Positions 32,951-33,204 of a stretch of 33,204 nt of DNA are shown in pieces. The DNA comes from Spirochaetaceae bacterium (GTDB lineage: Bacteria; Spirochaetota; Spirochaetia; Treponematales; Breznakiellaceae): positions 1-33,204 of the forward strand of contig JAISDG010000074.1 of NCBI GenBank assembly GCA_031265015.1. The letters run 5' to 3'. A program made the position numbers and the translations under genes. The number at the start of each line of letters is the position of its first letter. The stretch's first letter is position 1. The notes below the pieces were generated by a model. The model did not search any database. It was given only the letters and a program-made list of their open reading frames with translations, and was not told the origin of the DNA.

Positions 32951-33204
32951 AGCGTTTTGTCTTTAAACTGGAAAAAATTCTGGCCCTAAGGCTGAACAGG
33001 GAGCGGGAAACGGAGGTGGAGCTGGGCCGGGCCGTCGGAGCCCTTTCCGCCCTGGAGAACCGGATAAAAAGGGTGGCGGAAGAAAAGGTTCTGGCCGCGG
33101 AAAACCGGTTTGACAAAACCCACGGCGCCGGAGATATCCGCAGTTATGAAAACTATATCCTGCGGCTTGATAAAACCAGGGACACCCTGCTTACCGCCGC
33201 CGCG
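32947..33204 (+). CDS. fliJ: Flagellar export chaperone FliJ (partial, cut by window end)
   Basis: The first 86 codons are present. The start is TTG 32947, overlapping the fliI stop as TTGA, with GGAAGG six bases upstream. The product begins KRFVFKLEKILALRLNRERETE, the usual FliJ opening, and continues as a charged coiled coil (LGRAVGALSALENRIKRVAEEKVL). FliJ is the central stalk-like coiled coil that links the FliI ring to the export gate. The right end is outside the window. Call rests on position, N-terminal sequence and coiled-coil pattern. Confidence 0.85.
   Translation, partial: MKRFVFKLEKILALRLNRERETEVELGRAVGALSALENRIKRVAEEKVLAAENRFDKTHGAGDIRSYENYILRLDKTRDTLLTAAA

Overview
The window reads as chromosomal core DNA from a GC-rich spirochaete of the Treponema/Breznakiella kind. 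The main evidence is gene order. A cell-division run (mraZ, rsmH, ftsL, murF, mraY, ftsW, ftsQ, ftsA, ftsZ) leads without a strand change through xerC, a TPR lipid-anchored-type protein, dprA, topA, xerD and hslVU into flagellar genes (flgB, flgC, fliE, fliF, fliG, fliH, fliI, fliJ). From memory, Borrelia and Treponema carry the same division-TPR-dprA-hslVU-flgB backbone. The exact genus is an inference; no rRNA is present to settle it.

Layout. 1-3790 (+): two Rrf2-type regulators in tandem, then a FIST-domain sensor protein overlapping a soluble hybrid histidine kinase. 3837-5439 (-): ttcA and tcdA, two enzymes that modify the tRNA anticodon loop, behind a clear promoter. 5440-5800: a 361-base gene-free stretch with a large imperfect palindrome and the promoter of a small XRE regulator (5801-6169). 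6199-6238: a terminator that works on both strands. 6324-7967 (-): groEL without groES, divergent from a Gfo/Idh/MocA oxidoreductase (8093-9094, +). 9193-9459 (-): a small unknown gene. 9460-9657: the mraZ control region. 9658 to the right edge (+): 22 genes on one strand, mostly overlapping or a few bases apart, ending in a cut fliJ.

How the genes work together. MraZ probably controls its own operon through 10-bp-spaced T(G/A)GGA boxes overlapping a promoter. RsmH, MurF and MraY cover 16S rRNA methylation and lipid-linked peptidoglycan precursors; FtsL, FtsW, FtsQ, FtsA and FtsZ form the divisome. XerC and XerD with TopA handle chromosome dimers and supercoiling, DprA handles incoming single-stranded DNA, and HslVU is a protease. 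FlgB/FlgC/FliE (rod), FliF (MS ring), FliG (switch) and FliH/FliI/FliJ (export ATPase) build the periplasmic flagellum base.

No mobile element, CRISPR array, tRNA or rRNA gene was seen. I did not find a convincing wholly new system. The best leads are the leaderless FIST gene with its kinase, the tandem Rrf2 pair with only one cluster-binding cysteine set, a large low-complexity insertion in HslU, an HslV with a propeptide, a probable CTG start for ftsA, the MraZ operator layout and paired hairpins between fliG and fliH.
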